From NCBI RefSeq assembly GCF_014651595.1, contig NZ_BMXE01000007.1, positions 62,001 to 126,000 on the forward strand: a stretch of 64,000 nucleotides of DNA, read 5' to 3'. Positions 25,864 through 36,027 of the stretch are shown here, piece after piece. Under the pieces are notes generated by a model. It was not told the DNA's origin and ran no database searches. It worked only from the letters and a program-made list of their open reading frames with translations. Within the stretch, counting starts at the first letter, position 1. Each line of letters begins with the position of its first letter. The translations under genes were made by a program, and so were the position numbers. This stretch comes from Pseudovibrio japonicus. Its GTDB lineage: Bacteria > Pseudomonadota > Alphaproteobacteria > Rhizobiales > Stappiaceae.

Positions 25864-26763
25864 TCAGACACGGTTTTCAACCTGCTCCATAAAGCGCATG
25901 AGTGCGTCAATGCATTCGGGTTCATCCATAAGCGGGCAGTGGCCGCGATTTGGAACTTCCACTGACTGCATGGTGGGCGCCATGGTCTTCATCTGGCGGA
26001 TGGTCAGCGGGGATGTTACATCGGAGTGCTCGCCGCGAATGGCGAGAATGGGCAGTTCGCGCTCTGCTGCAACTTGGTGGATTGCCCACAGGTCGCGAAT
26101 GGCTTCTCTGTTCTCTAGGAGCGCGGCTCTCAGATTATCATCGTAGCGGTGATGCCATTTCCCGTCCTTCACACCATACATGGAAAGCGCCATACGCTCC
26201 CATTTGTCTTCTGGCAGGCCAACAAACTGACTACCCAAATGTGCTTTCAGCGTCTGTATGACGGCGCTCAGTTCGTCGCTATCCGGCAAACGTCCGGCAT
26301 AGCTGAAAATGCGGGAGACACCCGCATACTCGAGCGTGGCTCCAAAGTCGTTGAGTACGATCCCCGCTAGCATATCGGGATGGTCTTCCACCATCAGCAT
26401 GGCCAATAGCGCCCCTAGGGATGAGCCAAGCAGAACCACAGGCTCTTCGCCAGTGAAGGTCCAGAATTCGTAGATATCCTCGATGTAAACGTTGGTGTTG
26501 TAGTTGCTGTAATCTGGATCATACTCTGACAGATCGCGCCCGCGCAGGTTGAGTGCATAAATCTTGTAGGTCTTGCTGACCTCAGCGGCCATTGGATCCA
26601 GATCGCGGACACAGCGGGTTAGTCCGGGCATGGCAATAATTGCGGGGCTGCGGGAGGTCTCGCTACCGTAGACCCGATAGTTGAGCTTGATGCCATCAGA
26701 GGTCTCGAACCACTTATTTTCATAGGCACCGCTGTCATATTTGTCTTCGTCAATGCTACTCAT
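25864..26763 (-). CDS. alpha/beta hydrolase
   Basis: A 299-aa cytoplasmic alpha/beta hydrolase without a signal peptide. The nucleophile elbow is LGSSLGALLA with S115. The acid lies in IRGEHSDVTSP and the His in PNRGHCPLMDEPE. The N-terminal strand pair SDGIKLNYRVYGSE is usual for esterases and dehalogenase-like members. The gene stands alone between the lipoprotein and the P450. The substrate is unknown. Confidence 0.82.
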   Translation of the reverse strand: MSSIDEDKYDSGAYENKWFETSDGIKLNYRVYGSETSRSPAIIAMPGLTRCVRDLDPMAAEVSKTYKIYALNLRGRDLSEYDPDYSNYNTNVYIEDIYEFWTFTGEEPVVLLGSSLGALLAMLMVEDHPDMLAGIVLNDFGATLEYAGVSRIFSYAGRLPDSDELSAVIQTLKAHLGSQFVGLPEDKWERMALSMYGVKDGKWHHRYDDNLRAALLENREAIRDLWAIHQVAAERELPILAIRGEHSDVTSPLTIRQMKTMAPTMQSVEVPNRGHCPLMDEPECIDALMRFMEQVENRV

Positions 26764-27058
26764 CGGCGCCCCTTTCTGGCTGGATGAGACTTTGATTCTT
26801 GGGGAATGGGGGTGGTGTTGGCCTTTATCTTCTACCCTTATAATCGCTTCAATGCAGTCTTTGCTCTGTAACAGTGCCTCACCAACAGCCAGATGCCCTG
26901 TCTTGATACGGTCATTGAGGCTGCTTGGCTAAAAGCCCACCTCACAGCGAAACTTTAGGGGCGAACCCGCAAAGAAAGCCTAAAACTCTTTCGTAAAGCA
27001 TGCTGTTTTAAGGCGCGCTACCCGAGAGATTCGGGCAATGCGCAGATCTGGTGGGTGT

Positions 27059-28480
27059 TTATCGTGCCATGTGATCGCGCTTGGTTAGCGTGCACATGAT
27101 TTCTGACTGAGGCCGGAGCGTGATGGCGACTTCTGGAAAGACTTTTTCCGGGGCCTCGGCTTTGAAGGTGAAGTGGCGGCTCAGCCCGGCCAGCATGGCG
27201 GTGCCTTCAACCATGGCAAGGCTGGCACCAGTACATACGCGTGGGCCAACGCCAAACGGCATATAGGCTCCGGGCATGGGGTCATCATCACGCTCGAAAC
27301 GGTCCGGATCAAAATAATCCGGATGGTTCCAATAGGCGCGGTGCCGGTGCACGACCCACGGCGAAATGATGATTAATGCCCCGCGTGGGATCTTTTGACC
27401 GCCGAGCATGGTTTCCTCCGTCGCCATACGCGAGATAAACGCGATAGGCGGATAAAGCCTTAAGGCCTCGCGGAAAATGTTGCGGGTGAACACAAGTCGG
27501 CTCACGTGCGTATAGTCAAGGTTTTCGCCGCTGGTGACTTCGTCGGTCTCGCGGCGGATGTGCTCGGTATAATCGGGCCGTTGGGAGAGAATAAAGAACG
27601 CCCAAGTCAGCGCTGAAGAGGTGGTCTGGTGTCCCGCCAGGCAGAACGTGGCGATATGATCCACCAGCTGTCCGCGGTTGAATGGCAGCCCTGATTGCGG
27701 GTGGCGTGCATCCAAAAGGCGCTGGCACAAGTCATCATGCTGGCCAAACCGGTCGGCGGTGTATTCATCCACCAGCTCGCTGAGCAAACGTCGGATCTCG
27801 TCGCGCAGCAACTGCGCTTCTTTGGGCATGGGCCACTTCGGTTTATCCGAGGTGCCGCGCAAGACTGTTTTGCGCACCCATGAGCTGGTGACAGTCTGAT
27901 ACTGTCTTGCCAGTTCAAACACCCTGCGGCCCCGTAAATTGTCCATGGGATGGGAGAAAATGCTGCGGAAGATGATATCCGCCGTCAGCTGGTCCATCTC
28001 ATCACGCAGGCAGATGGATTTGCCGGACTCGGCCACGCCGTCCAGATAGGAAAGGAACTCATTACAAGCAGCCTCCACATGCGCGTAAGCCGCGCGAACA
28101 CTCACATGGGACGAGGCGGGGGCGATCATTTCCCGTTGTTCATCCCACGTGGAACCGCTGGTGGTCATGGTGCTTTCGCCAACCACCGGCATCAACGTAT
28201 CGACCATCACATAGGACTTGGGAAACGACATGCGCATTTCTATCAGGACCTGATTAGCCAGATCCGGTGAGTTCACGAGATAGCATGGGCGTCGGATGGC
28301 AGGAATGCGCTGGATCGGTGTGTTAAAAAGTTCCTCGGGGATCAGGTCCAGAACGTTGCGCGACCAGAAGATACGGAGCAGGCGGAGACCGCGAAGGGGC
28401 TTGCATGGAATAGGAGCCGGAGGCCGATAGAGGATTGGGTCTAGCGTACGCTGCTGCATCTCCGCGGAACATCCCTTCAC
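27059..28480 (-). CDS. cytochrome P450
   Basis: A soluble bacterial P450 of 473 aa. The I-helix AGHQTT is at 282-287, the ExxR motif E338-A-L-R341 is followed by LYPP, and the heme loop MPFGVGPRVCTGAS carries the thiolate C416. These signals are complete, so it should be active. The start at 28480 is GTG; an in-frame ATG at 28459 is a real alternative, and neither has a strong ribosome site. No ferredoxin or reductase gene lies nearby, so electrons come from elsewhere. Fatty-acid or aromatic hydroxylation are both possible. It is divergent from an NTF2-like gene. Confidence 0.9.
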   Translation of the reverse strand: MKGCSAEMQQRTLDPILYRPPAPIPCKPLRGLRLLRIFWSRNVLDLIPEELFNTPIQRIPAIRRPCYLVNSPDLANQVLIEMRMSFPKSYVMVDTLMPVVGESTMTTSGSTWDEQREMIAPASSHVSVRAAYAHVEAACNEFLSYLDGVAESGKSICLRDEMDQLTADIIFRSIFSHPMDNLRGRRVFELARQYQTVTSSWVRKTVLRGTSDKPKWPMPKEAQLLRDEIRRLLSELVDEYTADRFGQHDDLCQRLLDARHPQSGLPFNRGQLVDHIATFCLAGHQTTSSALTWAFFILSQRPDYTEHIRRETDEVTSGENLDYTHVSRLVFTRNIFREALRLYPPIAFISRMATEETMLGGQKIPRGALIIISPWVVHRHRAYWNHPDYFDPDRFERDDDPMPGAYMPFGVGPRVCTGASLAMVEGTAMLAGLSRHFTFKAEAPEKVFPEVAITLRPQSEIMCTLTKRDHMAR

Positions 28481-28812
28481 GTGGCAGTTTTAATCGTTTC
28501 ATTTTTGCTTTGGACCGTGGAAACAATGAAACGTCAAAAACTGCGCAGAAAACGCAAAAGACGTTTAAACCTTTCGAAATCCACGTAGACATCTTTGCCA
28601 TCATTTCCCTACCATCTTGGTCCCTAATGCGCGGCTAATGAAGCGTTGCGAAAACCGTGCCTGATCTTCATAATTCATCAAGCAAGAGATCACTCCGCTC
28701 CGCACCCACTGGCTAGGTTGACCATTACGTCAATATGGGGTTGACTGTGGCGGCTTTGTTCCCCGTGTAATTGCGCGGGGCAAAGCAACGGATACCGGGG
28801 GAGGATAAAGAG
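28481..28812. promoter_or_regulatory. divergent promoter region, P450 / NTF2-like gene
   Basis: 332 bp between two genes reading outwards. It contains the inverted repeat AAACGTC (28529-28535) / GACGTTT (28560-28566) near the P450 start, and TTGACC and TTGACT hexamers at 28718 and 28741 on the plus strand, each without a convincing -10 box. No regulator gene adjoins. Confidence 0.45.
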
Positions 28813-29238
28813 ATGTCGACGACATATTCAAAGAATTTGCAGAGCTGGCTGGACATGCTGGAGGGAGGCAAGGATCTGGCCAAACTGTCCGCCCTGATTG
28901 CAAAAGACTGCGTGTTTTACAGCCCTGTGGTGCATACACCGCAGCGTGGTCAGCAGATCACCACCATGTACCTTTACGGTGCTGCGCAGGTGTTGGGCGT
29001 CAACAACAGTTTCAAATACGTTCGTATTCTGGATTGCGGTGACAATGCTGTGCTGGAGTTCGAGACAGAGATTGATGGTATTCACATCAATGGTGTTGAC
29101 ATGATCCACTGGAATGAAGAGGGCCTGATCGACGATTTTAAGGTGATGCTGCGGCCCTTGAAAGCGGTGAGCATGGTGCATGCCAAAATGGCTGAGATGC
29201 TGGAAGCCCTTAAAGCACCTGCAAAGGCATCTGGATAA
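28813..29238 (+). CDS. NTF2-like (SnoaL-type) protein
   Basis: A 141-aa NTF2-like fold protein. The start helix (NLQSWLDMLEGGKDLAKLSALIAKDCVFYSPVVHTPQRG, in pieces) and the sheet FETEIDGIHINGVDMIHWNEEGLIDDFKVMLRP are typical of the SnoaL group. I chose the ATG at 28813, preceded by GGGGGAGG, over the upstream frame. It is divergent from the P450, a layout that hints at a shared pathway, for example removal or isomerisation of an oxidised product. The function is unknown. Confidence 0.7.
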   Translation: MSTTYSKNLQSWLDMLEGGKDLAKLSALIAKDCVFYSPVVHTPQRGQQITTMYLYGAAQVLGVNNSFKYVRILDCGDNAVLEFETEIDGIHINGVDMIHWNEEGLIDDFKVMLRPLKAVSMVHAKMAEMLEALKAPAKASG

Positions 29239-29251
29239 ATTGACAGAGGCG

Positions 29252-29284
29252 GGGGAGCAATTGATAACCAATTCCATGCTCCCC
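29252..29284 (+). terminator. hairpin after NTF2-like gene
   Basis: GGGGAGCA (29252-29259) pairs with TGCTCCCC (29277-29284), 17 nt loop containing a minor ATTG/CAAT pair. It lies just after the stop. The T-run is absent, so this is a weak call. Confidence 0.45.
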
Positions 29285-29407
29285 TCCAAGAATTAGTTCC
29301 TGAAATCTCAGGGATGCGACGCAGTCTCAGCGTTACCTTAAATATTCTGTAATCCCCCGGTCCCTGTAATGTTCCCGTTAGGTCACCTACTCCTGCGCGG
29401 GAATACG

Positions 29408-30337
29408 ATGAAACATCTCATTGCAATACCATATGTAAGGGCAACAGCTCTTCTGGGCCTTTTACTGCTACTGGCGGGATGTAGCCTTGCGACCTCCCCT
29501 GTTGCCGACCCCAAGGGCCCCATTGCCATGCTGGAGCGTGATCTGCTCTATGCCGCCTTCTTCATCATGCTGATTGTGGTTATTCCCGTGTACGTGATGG
29601 TGTTCTGGTTCATTTGGCGCTACCGCGCAAAAGGGGGGCGCGGTGAATATAAGCCGGAATGGCACAAGTCGAACACTATCGAATTCTTTGTCTGGTCAGT
29701 TCCGGCTGTCATCATCATCACGCTGGGATATCTGGTCTGGACGTATTCTTATAAGCTTGATCCTTTCAAGAAGATTGCAGCACCGGAAGACACCATAAAT
29801 GTGCAGGTGGTGGCGCAGGATTGGAAGTGGCTCTTTATCTATCCTGACCTTGGCGTTGCGTCAGTCAACGAGCTTGCCTTCCCCGTTGACAAGGCCGTCA
29901 GTCTGCAACTGACCTCGGATACGGTGATGAACTCGTTCCTGGTCCCCGCACTCGGCGGCCAGATCTACGCTATGGCGGGGATGACCAGCGAGCTTAACCT
30001 GCGGGCCAACGAGACCGGGCGCTTCCGTGGCCGCAACACGCAGTACAGTGGTGACGGGTTTGCCATGCAGTTCTTCGAGGCTGTGGCTATGACCGAGGAA
30101 GAGTTTGATCAATGGGTCACGAACGCCCGTGCGCAGCCCAATCCCCTTTCCAACGCCGCTTATGAGCGACTGGCAGCGCCCAGTATTGACCATGGGGTGG
30201 AGTACTTCTCCACGGTGCAACCCGGCTTGTTTGAACAGATTTTGCGAAAGTACGCCCGACGGCCCGAAAGCAGCTTGCGCGGAGGACACCCGTCCGCAAT
30301 CACCCAGACAGCGTGCGAGGGGGATACATTATGCTAG
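29408..30337 (+). CDS. cyoA: ubiquinol oxidase (cytochrome bo3) subunit II
   Basis: Subunit II of the heme-copper quinol oxidase, 309 aa. It starts with a lipoprotein signal ending in the lipobox LAGC (C25), then two membrane helices and a periplasmic cupredoxin-like domain that lacks the CuA ligands, as expected for quinol rather than cytochrome c oxidation. The ATG at 29408 fits better than the upstream frame. The gene end overlaps the cyoB start by 7 bp. Order cyoABCD is complete; no cyoE heme O synthase follows here. Confidence 0.93.
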   Translation: MKHLIAIPYVRATALLGLLLLLAGCSLATSPVADPKGPIAMLERDLLYAAFFIMLIVVIPVYVMVFWFIWRYRAKGGRGEYKPEWHKSNTIEFFVWSVPAVIIITLGYLVWTYSYKLDPFKKIAAPEDTINVQVVAQDWKWLFIYPDLGVASVNELAFPVDKAVSLQLTSDTVMNSFLVPALGGQIYAMAGMTSELNLRANETGRFRGRNTQYSGDGFAMQFFEAVAMTEEEFDQWVTNARAQPNPLSNAAYERLAAPSIDHGVEYFSTVQPGLFEQILRKYARRPESSLRGGHPSAITQTACEGDTLC

Positions 30338-32328
30338 GTAGATTAGGATTTGACGCCCTCCCCTTCTACAGTGCCATCGCATTTGGCGGGGCATCCATCA
30401 CCGTGCTGGGCGGTCTGGTTGTCTTGCTGCTGGTCACCTACTTCGGCAAGTGGCGATATTTCTGGGAGGAATGGCTCACCAGTCTGGACCACAAACGCAT
30501 CGGCATCATGTACATCGCCCTTGCACTGGTGATGTTGGTGCGCGGCTTTGTGGATGCGCTCATGATGCGTTCGCAGCAGGCTATTGCTCTCAATAGTAAC
30601 GGATACCTTGCGCCCGAGCACTTTGACCAGGTGTTCAGCTCCCACGGCACCATCATGATCTTCTTCATGGCCATGCCGTTCCTGACCGGGCTGATAAACA
30701 TAGTTGTACCGCAGCAAATTGGCGCGCGTGATGTGGCCTTTCCGTTCATGAACTCCATCAGTTTGTGGCTGACCGCAGCGGGTGCGGCGTTGGTGATGGT
30801 CTCGCTCGTTATTGGCAAGTTCTCGACTGCCGGATGGACCGGCTATCCGCCCTACTCGGGCGCTGAATACAGCCCCGGTGTTGGTGTTGATTACTGGATC
30901 TGGGCTTTGTTGGTCAGCGGCGTGGGTAGTACCATGACGGGGATCAACTTCATCGTCACGATCCTCAAGTGCCGCGCCCCTAAAATGCGTCTGATGCAGA
31001 TGCCGCTGTTCACCTGGACGACCCTGTGCACCAGCATCTTGATGGCGTTTGCGTTTCCGGCACTGACAGTTGTTGCCGCCATGTTGGGTCTGGACCGTAT
31101 TCTCGGGTTCCACTTCTTCACCAACGATGCAGGCGGCAACATGATGAACTATGCCAACCTGCTGTGGATCTGGGGACACCCGGAGGTTTACATCCTCATT
31201 CTGCCGGCGTTTGGCATTTACTCCGAAGTCACGGCAACCTTTTCGCAAAAAAGGCTGTTTGGCTACGCCTCACTGGTCTACGCCACGGCAGCGATCACCA
31301 TTCTGTCCTTCTCGGTCTGGCTGCACCACTTCTTCACAATGGGTTCAAGCCCCAACGTGAATGCGGTGTTCGGGATCGCGACCATGATCATCGCCGTGCC
31401 CACGGGCGTGAAGATTTTTGACTGGGTCTTCACCATGTACAAGGGCCGCATCATCTTCCACCCAGCCATGTTGTTCACCATCGGGTTCCTCGTGACCTTC
31501 GTGCTTGGTGGTGTGTCCGGCGTGTTGCTGGCGTTGCCGCCCGCTGATTACCTGATGCACAACTCCACGTTCCTTGTCGCCCACTTCCATAATGTGCTGA
31601 TCCCCGGCGCGCTGTTTGGCTACTTTGCGGGCTTCCAGTACTGGTTCCCCAAGGCGACCGGCTTTACCCTCAACAAAGCATGGGGCGTCCGCTCTTTCTG
31701 GTTCTGGATCATCGGGTTCTACCTCGCCTTCATGCCGCTTTACGCCCTCGGCTTCTTAGGCATGTCGCGCCGTATGGAGCGGTATGATGTAGCTGAATGG
31801 CAGCCTTATCTGATCGTTGCCGCTGTGGGCGCACTGAGCGTGTTGATTGGTATTTTCTGTCAGGGCATGCAGCTATATGTGAGCATTCGTGACCGGAATA
31901 AGAACATTGATGTGACCGGCGACCCTTACAACGGGCGTACGCTGGAATGGCAGACCTCTTCTCCACCCGCCGAGTACAACTTCGCCAAGATCCCCGATGT
32001 TCAGGAGATCGATGCGTTCTGGGATATGAAACAGCGCGGTGTGGCGTATGCTCCGGCCAGTGACTACGAAGACATCCACCTGCCGCGCAATACCGGCGTC
32101 GGTGTCATCCTTGGTGGCCTTGGCTTCCTCATTGGCTTTGCGGTCACCTGGTACATCTGGTGGCTTGTCGTCCTTTGCGTGCTTGGTGTGGCTGCCTGCC
32201 TGATAACCCGTGCCTCGCAGGATAACACCTTCGAGATTATCCCCGCAGCCGAGATTGAAGCGCACGAGAAGGCGCGCTCGAAGGCACTGGAAGAACACAA
32301 ACCAGCACCGGGGGACTTTTGGACATGA
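30331..32328 (+). CDS. cyoB: ubiquinol oxidase subunit I (heme-copper)
   Basis: The catalytic, proton-pumping subunit, 665 aa, the E. coli CyoB length. Heme and CuB ligands are visible in [40 protein letters not shown] and [11 protein letters not shown]. About 15 membrane helices. The ATG at 30331 follows GAGGGGG and overlaps cyoA; a GTG 18 bp earlier is unlikely. The stop overlaps the cyoC start (ATGA). It reduces oxygen to water with ubiquinol and pumps protons. Confidence 0.96.
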   Translation: MLGRLGFDALPFYSAIAFGGASITVLGGLVVLLLVTYFGKWRYFWEEWLTSLDHKRIGIMYIALALVMLVRGFVDALMMRSQQAIALNSNGYLAPEHFDQVFSSHGTIMIFFMAMPFLTGLINIVVPQQIGARDVAFPFMNSISLWLTAAGAALVMVSLVIGKFSTAGWTGYPPYSGAEYSPGVGVDYWIWALLVSGVGSTMTGINFIVTILKCRAPKMRLMQMPLFTWTTLCTSILMAFAFPALTVVAAMLGLDRILGFHFFTNDAGGNMMNYANLLWIWGHPEVYILILPAFGIYSEVTATFSQKRLFGYASLVYATAAITILSFSVWLHHFFTMGSSPNVNAVFGIATMIIAVPTGVKIFDWVFTMYKGRIIFHPAMLFTIGFLVTFVLGGVSGVLLALPPADYLMHNSTFLVAHFHNVLIPGALFGYFAGFQYWFPKATGFTLNKAWGVRSFWFWIIGFYLAFMPLYALGFLGMSRRMERYDVAEWQPYLIVAAVGALSVLIGIFCQGMQLYVSIRDRNKNIDVTGDPYNGRTLEWQTSSPPAEYNFAKIPDVQEIDAFWDMKQRGVAYAPASDYEDIHLPRNTGVGVILGGLGFLIGFAVTWYIWWLVVLCVLGVAACLITRASQDNTFEIIPAAEIEAHEKARSKALEEHKPAPGDFWT

Positions 32329-32933
32329 ACACCTACACTCCAAAATCTGCAGGTTCGCCCGGCCCAACAGAAGAAACGTTAGATATCAGAGATCTGGGCT
32401 TCTGGATCTACTTGATGACAGACGCGATCATCTTCTCGCTTCTGTTTGCGACATACGTGGTCATGTTTCAAAACACGGCCACAGGACCTGTGCCCAGTGA
32501 CGTTTTCGATCTGGAACACGTATTTGCTGAAACGATGTTCCTGCTCCTTTCAAGCGTAACGTTCGGCTTTGCGTCTTTAGCCTCTATCAGAGAGCAGAAG
32601 GGGCATGCCATTTGCTGGTTGCTCGTGACCATCGTTTTTGGTCTGGGCTTTATCTATCTGGAAGTAGCTGAATTTATTGGCATGATCCAGTCAGGAGCCG
32701 GACCACAGACCAGCGGCTTCCTCTCCGCGTTCTTCACGCTGGTGGGAACCCACGGCGCGCACGTTAGTCTGGGCATGGTCGGGATTACTGTGATGATCTT
32801 CCAGATCCTCATCAAGGGCCTGACGTCGCCTGTGAAGTCACGCCTCCATCGCCTTGGCATGTTTTGGCACTTTCTGGACATCGTGTGGATCGGCATCTTC
32901 TCAATTGTCTACATGCCCGGCTGGCTTATCTAG
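32325..32933 (+). CDS. cyoC: ubiquinol oxidase subunit III
   Basis: A 202-aa subunit with five membrane helices, starting in an ATGA overlap with cyo[23 protein letters not shown] is the conserved first helix, and [14 protein letters not shown] and [27 protein letters not shown] in pieces match CyoC. It stabilises subunit I. Translation is coupled to cyoB. Confidence 0.93.
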   Translation: MNTYTPKSAGSPGPTEETLDIRDLGFWIYLMTDAIIFSLLFATYVVMFQNTATGPVPSDVFDLEHVFAETMFLLLSSVTFGFASLASIREQKGHAICWLLVTIVFGLGFIYLEVAEFIGMIQSGAGPQTSGFLSAFFTLVGTHGAHVSLGMVGITVMIFQILIKGLTSPVKSRLHRLGMFWHFLDIVWIGIFSIVYMPGWLI

Positions 32934-32942
32934 GAGGAACCG

Positions 32943-33242
32943 ATGGACGCTCAAACACACAGTGCAAAGAAGCTGATCACCGGGTTTATCCTGGCACTGA
33001 TCCTCACCCTCATTCCCTTTGCCGCCGTCTGGACCATGGCGTTTCCTGTTGGCGTTATCTTCGGCATCATCGCCCTATGTGCGGTCGTGCAGGTGGGTGT
33101 GCACCTTTATTACTTCCTCGGCATCAACAGCAAAGCACCAACCGAGAAGGTTCTTGCCATTTGCTTTGCCGGTATCCTGATCTTCCTGATGGTGGGCGGA
33201 ACCCTCTGGATCATGTTCGATCTGTATGAACGGATGATGTGA
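32943..33242 (+). CDS. cyoD: ubiquinol oxidase subunit IV
   Basis: A 99-aa small subunit with three membrane helices (ITGFILALILTLIPFAAVW and so on), preceded by a perfect AGGAGG. VQVGVHLYYFLGIN is the CyoD signature. It is the last cyo gene and overlaps the 3' end of the convergent glycosyltransferase gene by 32 bp, a tail-to-tail overlap with no room for a terminator. Confidence 0.9.
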   Translation: MDAQTHSAKKLITGFILALILTLIPFAAVWTMAFPVGVIFGIIALCAVVQVGVHLYYFLGINSKAPTEKVLAICFAGILIFLMVGGTLWIMFDLYERMM

Positions 33243-34272
33243 CGACCTCTTTGACGCGCCGAGGCCGCTCGGCGGAGAAGCTGACGAGGTTATTTATGAA
33301 GTCGTCAGTTGCCCGCTCCCACGAAAAGGTTTTGGCGTGGGCAATACAATCCTTTGATTTCATTGTTAAGGCCCGCTGGATCGCAACTGCCAAATTCTCA
33401 TGCGTGGCCCCAACCGGCGCATCGCCAATAATGTCTTTGGGGCCAGTCACCGGATAAGCTGCAACCGGAACACCACAGGCCATGGCCTCCAGATTGACAA
33501 GGCCGAAGGTGTCGGTTTTGGAGGGAAAGACCATCACATTTGCCCCGCAATAGGCCTCAATCAGATCATCCCCGGTCTTGGGTCCGGCAAACACCGCGTC
33601 AGGAAAACGCTTTGAAAGCGAGGCAAGTTCCGGCCCGTCGCCCACCAGAACCTTGGTTCCCGGCAGGTCCAGCTTCAGGAAGGCAGGCAGATTTTTCTCA
33701 GGAGCAATGCGCCCAACATACAGCATGACCGGCTTCGGCAGATGGTCAAACACGGTGGAGGGAATGGGGCGGAACCGGCTGAGTTCAACCCCGCGCTGCC
33801 AGCGCACGACCGGTCTGATGCCGATGCTGCGTGCGGTCTCCATCATGGTGTCGGTGGTCACCATGGTGTGGGCTGCTTGATCATGGAAGGTAATCAGGTA
33901 ATTGTTCAGCCAGCCCACTGGCAACCCGGTCCGCATGGCGGCATACTCGGGGAACTTGGAAAGCCATGAGCTGGTAAAGCGCCGGTTGTTGAGGCGGCAG
34001 TATTTGCGTGCCGCCCACCCCAGCGGTCCTTCTGTCATGACATGCAGAGCGTCTGGGTTCAGCTCAGTCAGCAGTTTGGAGAGTTTGCGATAGGGAAACA
34101 GCGCCAGTTTGATATCCGGATAGGTGGGCAGCGGAACCTGTTTGAACTGGTCCGGGGTGATGAGGCAAACCTCATGGCCCAACGCGGATAACTCGCGGCG
34201 AGTGATTTCCAGAACGCGGACCACACCGTTAATCTGCGGGTGCCACGCATCAGAGACAATAACGATTTTCAT
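33211..34272 (-). CDS. GT4-family glycosyltransferase, candidate sulfoquinovosyl transferase
   Basis: A 353-aa GT-B fold transferase. The N-terminal DAWHPQINGVVRV and the C-terminal donor-binding FPSKTDTFGLVNLEAMACGVPV are typical of GT4 enzymes that glycosylate diacylglycerol. It lies 18 bp downstream of an SqdB-type UDP-sulfoquinovose synthase in the same direction. In cyanobacteria the sulfolipid transferase SqdX is a GT4 enzyme, so by context this enzyme may transfer sulfoquinovose to diacylglycerol. That role is inference; mannosyl or glucosyl lipid synthesis is the alternative. Confidence 0.8.
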   Translation of the reverse strand: MKIVIVSDAWHPQINGVVRVLEITRRELSALGHEVCLITPDQFKQVPLPTYPDIKLALFPYRKLSKLLTELNPDALHVMTEGPLGWAARKYCRLNNRRFTSSWLSKFPEYAAMRTGLPVGWLNNYLITFHDQAAHTMVTTDTMMETARSIGIRPVVRWQRGVELSRFRPIPSTVFDHLPKPVMLYVGRIAPEKNLPAFLKLDLPGTKVLVGDGPELASLSKRFPDAVFAGPKTGDDLIEAYCGANVMVFPSKTDTFGLVNLEAMACGVPVAAYPVTGPKDIIGDAPVGATHENLAVAIQRALTMKSKDCIAHAKTFSWERATDDFINNLVSFSAERPRRVKEVVTSSVHTDRT

Positions 34273-34290
34273 CTGCCCGCCCCGCCGGAT

Positions 34291-35448
34291 TTACCAGAAA
34301 GACAGACAAGGGATTTTGCTCGTATCGCAACGATCAGAATATTTGCGCGCAATATCAGTCACTTCCTCAAGCAATCGGTCACTTAGTGTGATGGGCTTAA
34401 GCCCCATTTCGAGAAACTGGTAATTGGCAACCATTAGCTCATTTTCCGCAGCCTCTTTTCGGGGGTTTTCCAGATAAGCGATATCAACGCCAGTCATTTT
34501 GGAAACCATGGCTGCCAGATCCCTAACCCTGTGCACCTCCGTCATCTGGTTGAGGATCTTTACACGTACCCCACGCTCGGGCGGATTGTCCACCGCAAGC
34601 TTGATGCAGCGGACCGTATCCTGAATATGGATGAAGGCGCGCATCTGCCCGCCTGTTCCATGAACTGTCAGCGGATACCCAATCGCGCTTTGCATGAGAA
34701 AGCGGTTAAGTACGGTGCCGTAGTCGCCGTCATAGTCGAACCGGTTGATGAGACGCTCGTCCATGGAGGTCTGCTCGGTTTGTGTGCCCCAGACAATGCC
34801 TTGATGCAGGTCTGTGATCCGTAATCCATAGTTCTTGGCGTAGAACTGGAAGAACAACTGATCCTGCGACTTGGTCATGTGATAGATCGAGCCGGGGCTG
34901 GTTGGATATAGGATTTCCTGCTCGCGCATCTCCCCATTCACATCCGTGAATACCCGAAGGTAGCCCTCTGGGATTTCGCAGCCTACGGTGCCGTATCCAT
35001 ACACACCCATGGTTCCCAAATGCACCAGATGGATGTCCTGTTCCGATTCCACAATCGCGGAAAGCACGTCGTTGGTGGCGTTCAGGTTGTTAGAGACTGT
35101 GTAGCGCCGATGCCGCGAGGACTTCATGGAATACGGGGCGGCGCGCTGCTCGGCAAAGTGGACGATCGCATCCGGCTTTTCCTCTATCAGCAGCTGCAAA
35201 AAACGGTCGTAATCCACGCCAAGTGTCAGATCTGCGAACCGGATGGTATTTCCGGTCAGTTCCTTCCAGGTCGCCAATCGCTCGCTGACGGGCTTGATAG
35301 GCGTAAGAGAGGATACCTCAAGTTCGACGTCGATTTTGCGGCGAGACAGATTGTCGACAATAATGACATCATGCCCAAGGCTTGATAACAAAAGACTTGT
35401 GGGCCAACCACAAAAACCGTCGCCGCCCAGCACCATAACTTTACCCAC
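34291..35448 (-). CDS. sqdB: UDP-sulfoquinovose synthase
   Basis: An extended SDR-fold enzyme of 385 aa that builds UDP-sulfoquinovose from UDP-glucose and sulfite, the head-group donor of the sulfolipid SQDG. The opening VMVLGGDGFCGWPTSLLLS is diagnostic of SQD1/SqdB. GTMGVYG (T146) and Y189-H-M-T-K193 complete the catalytic set, and GGQMRAFIHIQDTVRCI is the family substrate segment. With the following GT4 gene it can form a two-gene sulfolipid unit. Sulfolipid replaces phospholipids under phosphate shortage in some bacteria. Confidence 0.9.
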   Translation of the reverse strand: MGKVMVLGGDGFCGWPTSLLLSSLGHDVIIVDNLSRRKIDVELEVSSLTPIKPVSERLATWKELTGNTIRFADLTLGVDYDRFLQLLIEEKPDAIVHFAEQRAAPYSMKSSRHRRYTVSNNLNATNDVLSAIVESEQDIHLVHLGTMGVYGYGTVGCEIPEGYLRVFTDVNGEMREQEILYPTSPGSIYHMTKSQDQLFFQFYAKNYGLRITDLHQGIVWGTQTEQTSMDERLINRFDYDGDYGTVLNRFLMQSAIGYPLTVHGTGGQMRAFIHIQDTVRCIKLAVDNPPERGVRVKILNQMTEVHRVRDLAAMVSKMTGVDIAYLENPRKEAAENELMVANYQFLEMGLKPITLSDRLLEEVTDIARKYSDRCDTSKIPCLSFW

Positions 35449-36027
35449 GAAATCGCCTTTCCCGCCGCCTCACATTTTTTCGAGTGAGTAGCACCCAATT
35501 GGTACAGACTGATGAACCTATCGTTGCCTGCACGTAAAAGGTGCAAAAGAAGTGATCAGATTCTGCATTAAGAACCCAAACCTTTTCAGGTGGTCACAAT
35601 GCGCAGTCCAAACACATGTAGATAAGCACGTGCGCGAACAGGCTTCATCTCCATAAAATCAAGGGCAAAGGCCGTTGAATATGTGAAGCGCAACCTCGCG
35701 CGCGTAATATTAGTGCCGCATCTCCATAGCTTTGGCTTCGTTGCTTCAATTCGCCCGGCAGTTTACTTGCGCCGGAGACGATATCGTTAAGCGGCTAAGT
35801 AACGGCAGCTTCCTAACAAATTCTTACAAGCCGCCTTTGTGGGACGCAGGGTCACACTGGGTTTTTATGGGGCGGCGGGATTCCGACCCGCTTAGGTTGG
35901 TCCGCTGGAATTGAGCAATCTATGGGATATACTTGGGTTTTCTCAGCAATCGCGGACTGTACTTCCTGAAAAAACACCTACTAATATATCAGATATTTCA
36001 GTGGTTCTGATTGGGAGAGGGACACCA
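35449..36027. other. non-coding gap, 579 bp, divergent promoters
   Basis: Between sqdB (minus) and TRAP system 2 (plus). Just before the ribosome site of the TRAP gene the sequence AATATATCAG-ATATTTCAG (about 35983-36001) forms two tandem half sites. It resembles the GATATATC sites ahead of the peptide ABC operon at 52818-52845. I see no gene in the rest. Confidence 0.5.

Noticed and set aside
33211-33242. cyoD and glycosyltransferase 3' overlap as possible annotation error
   Set aside because: Both proteins are complete and recognisable, so a 32-bp tail-to-tail overlap is real.
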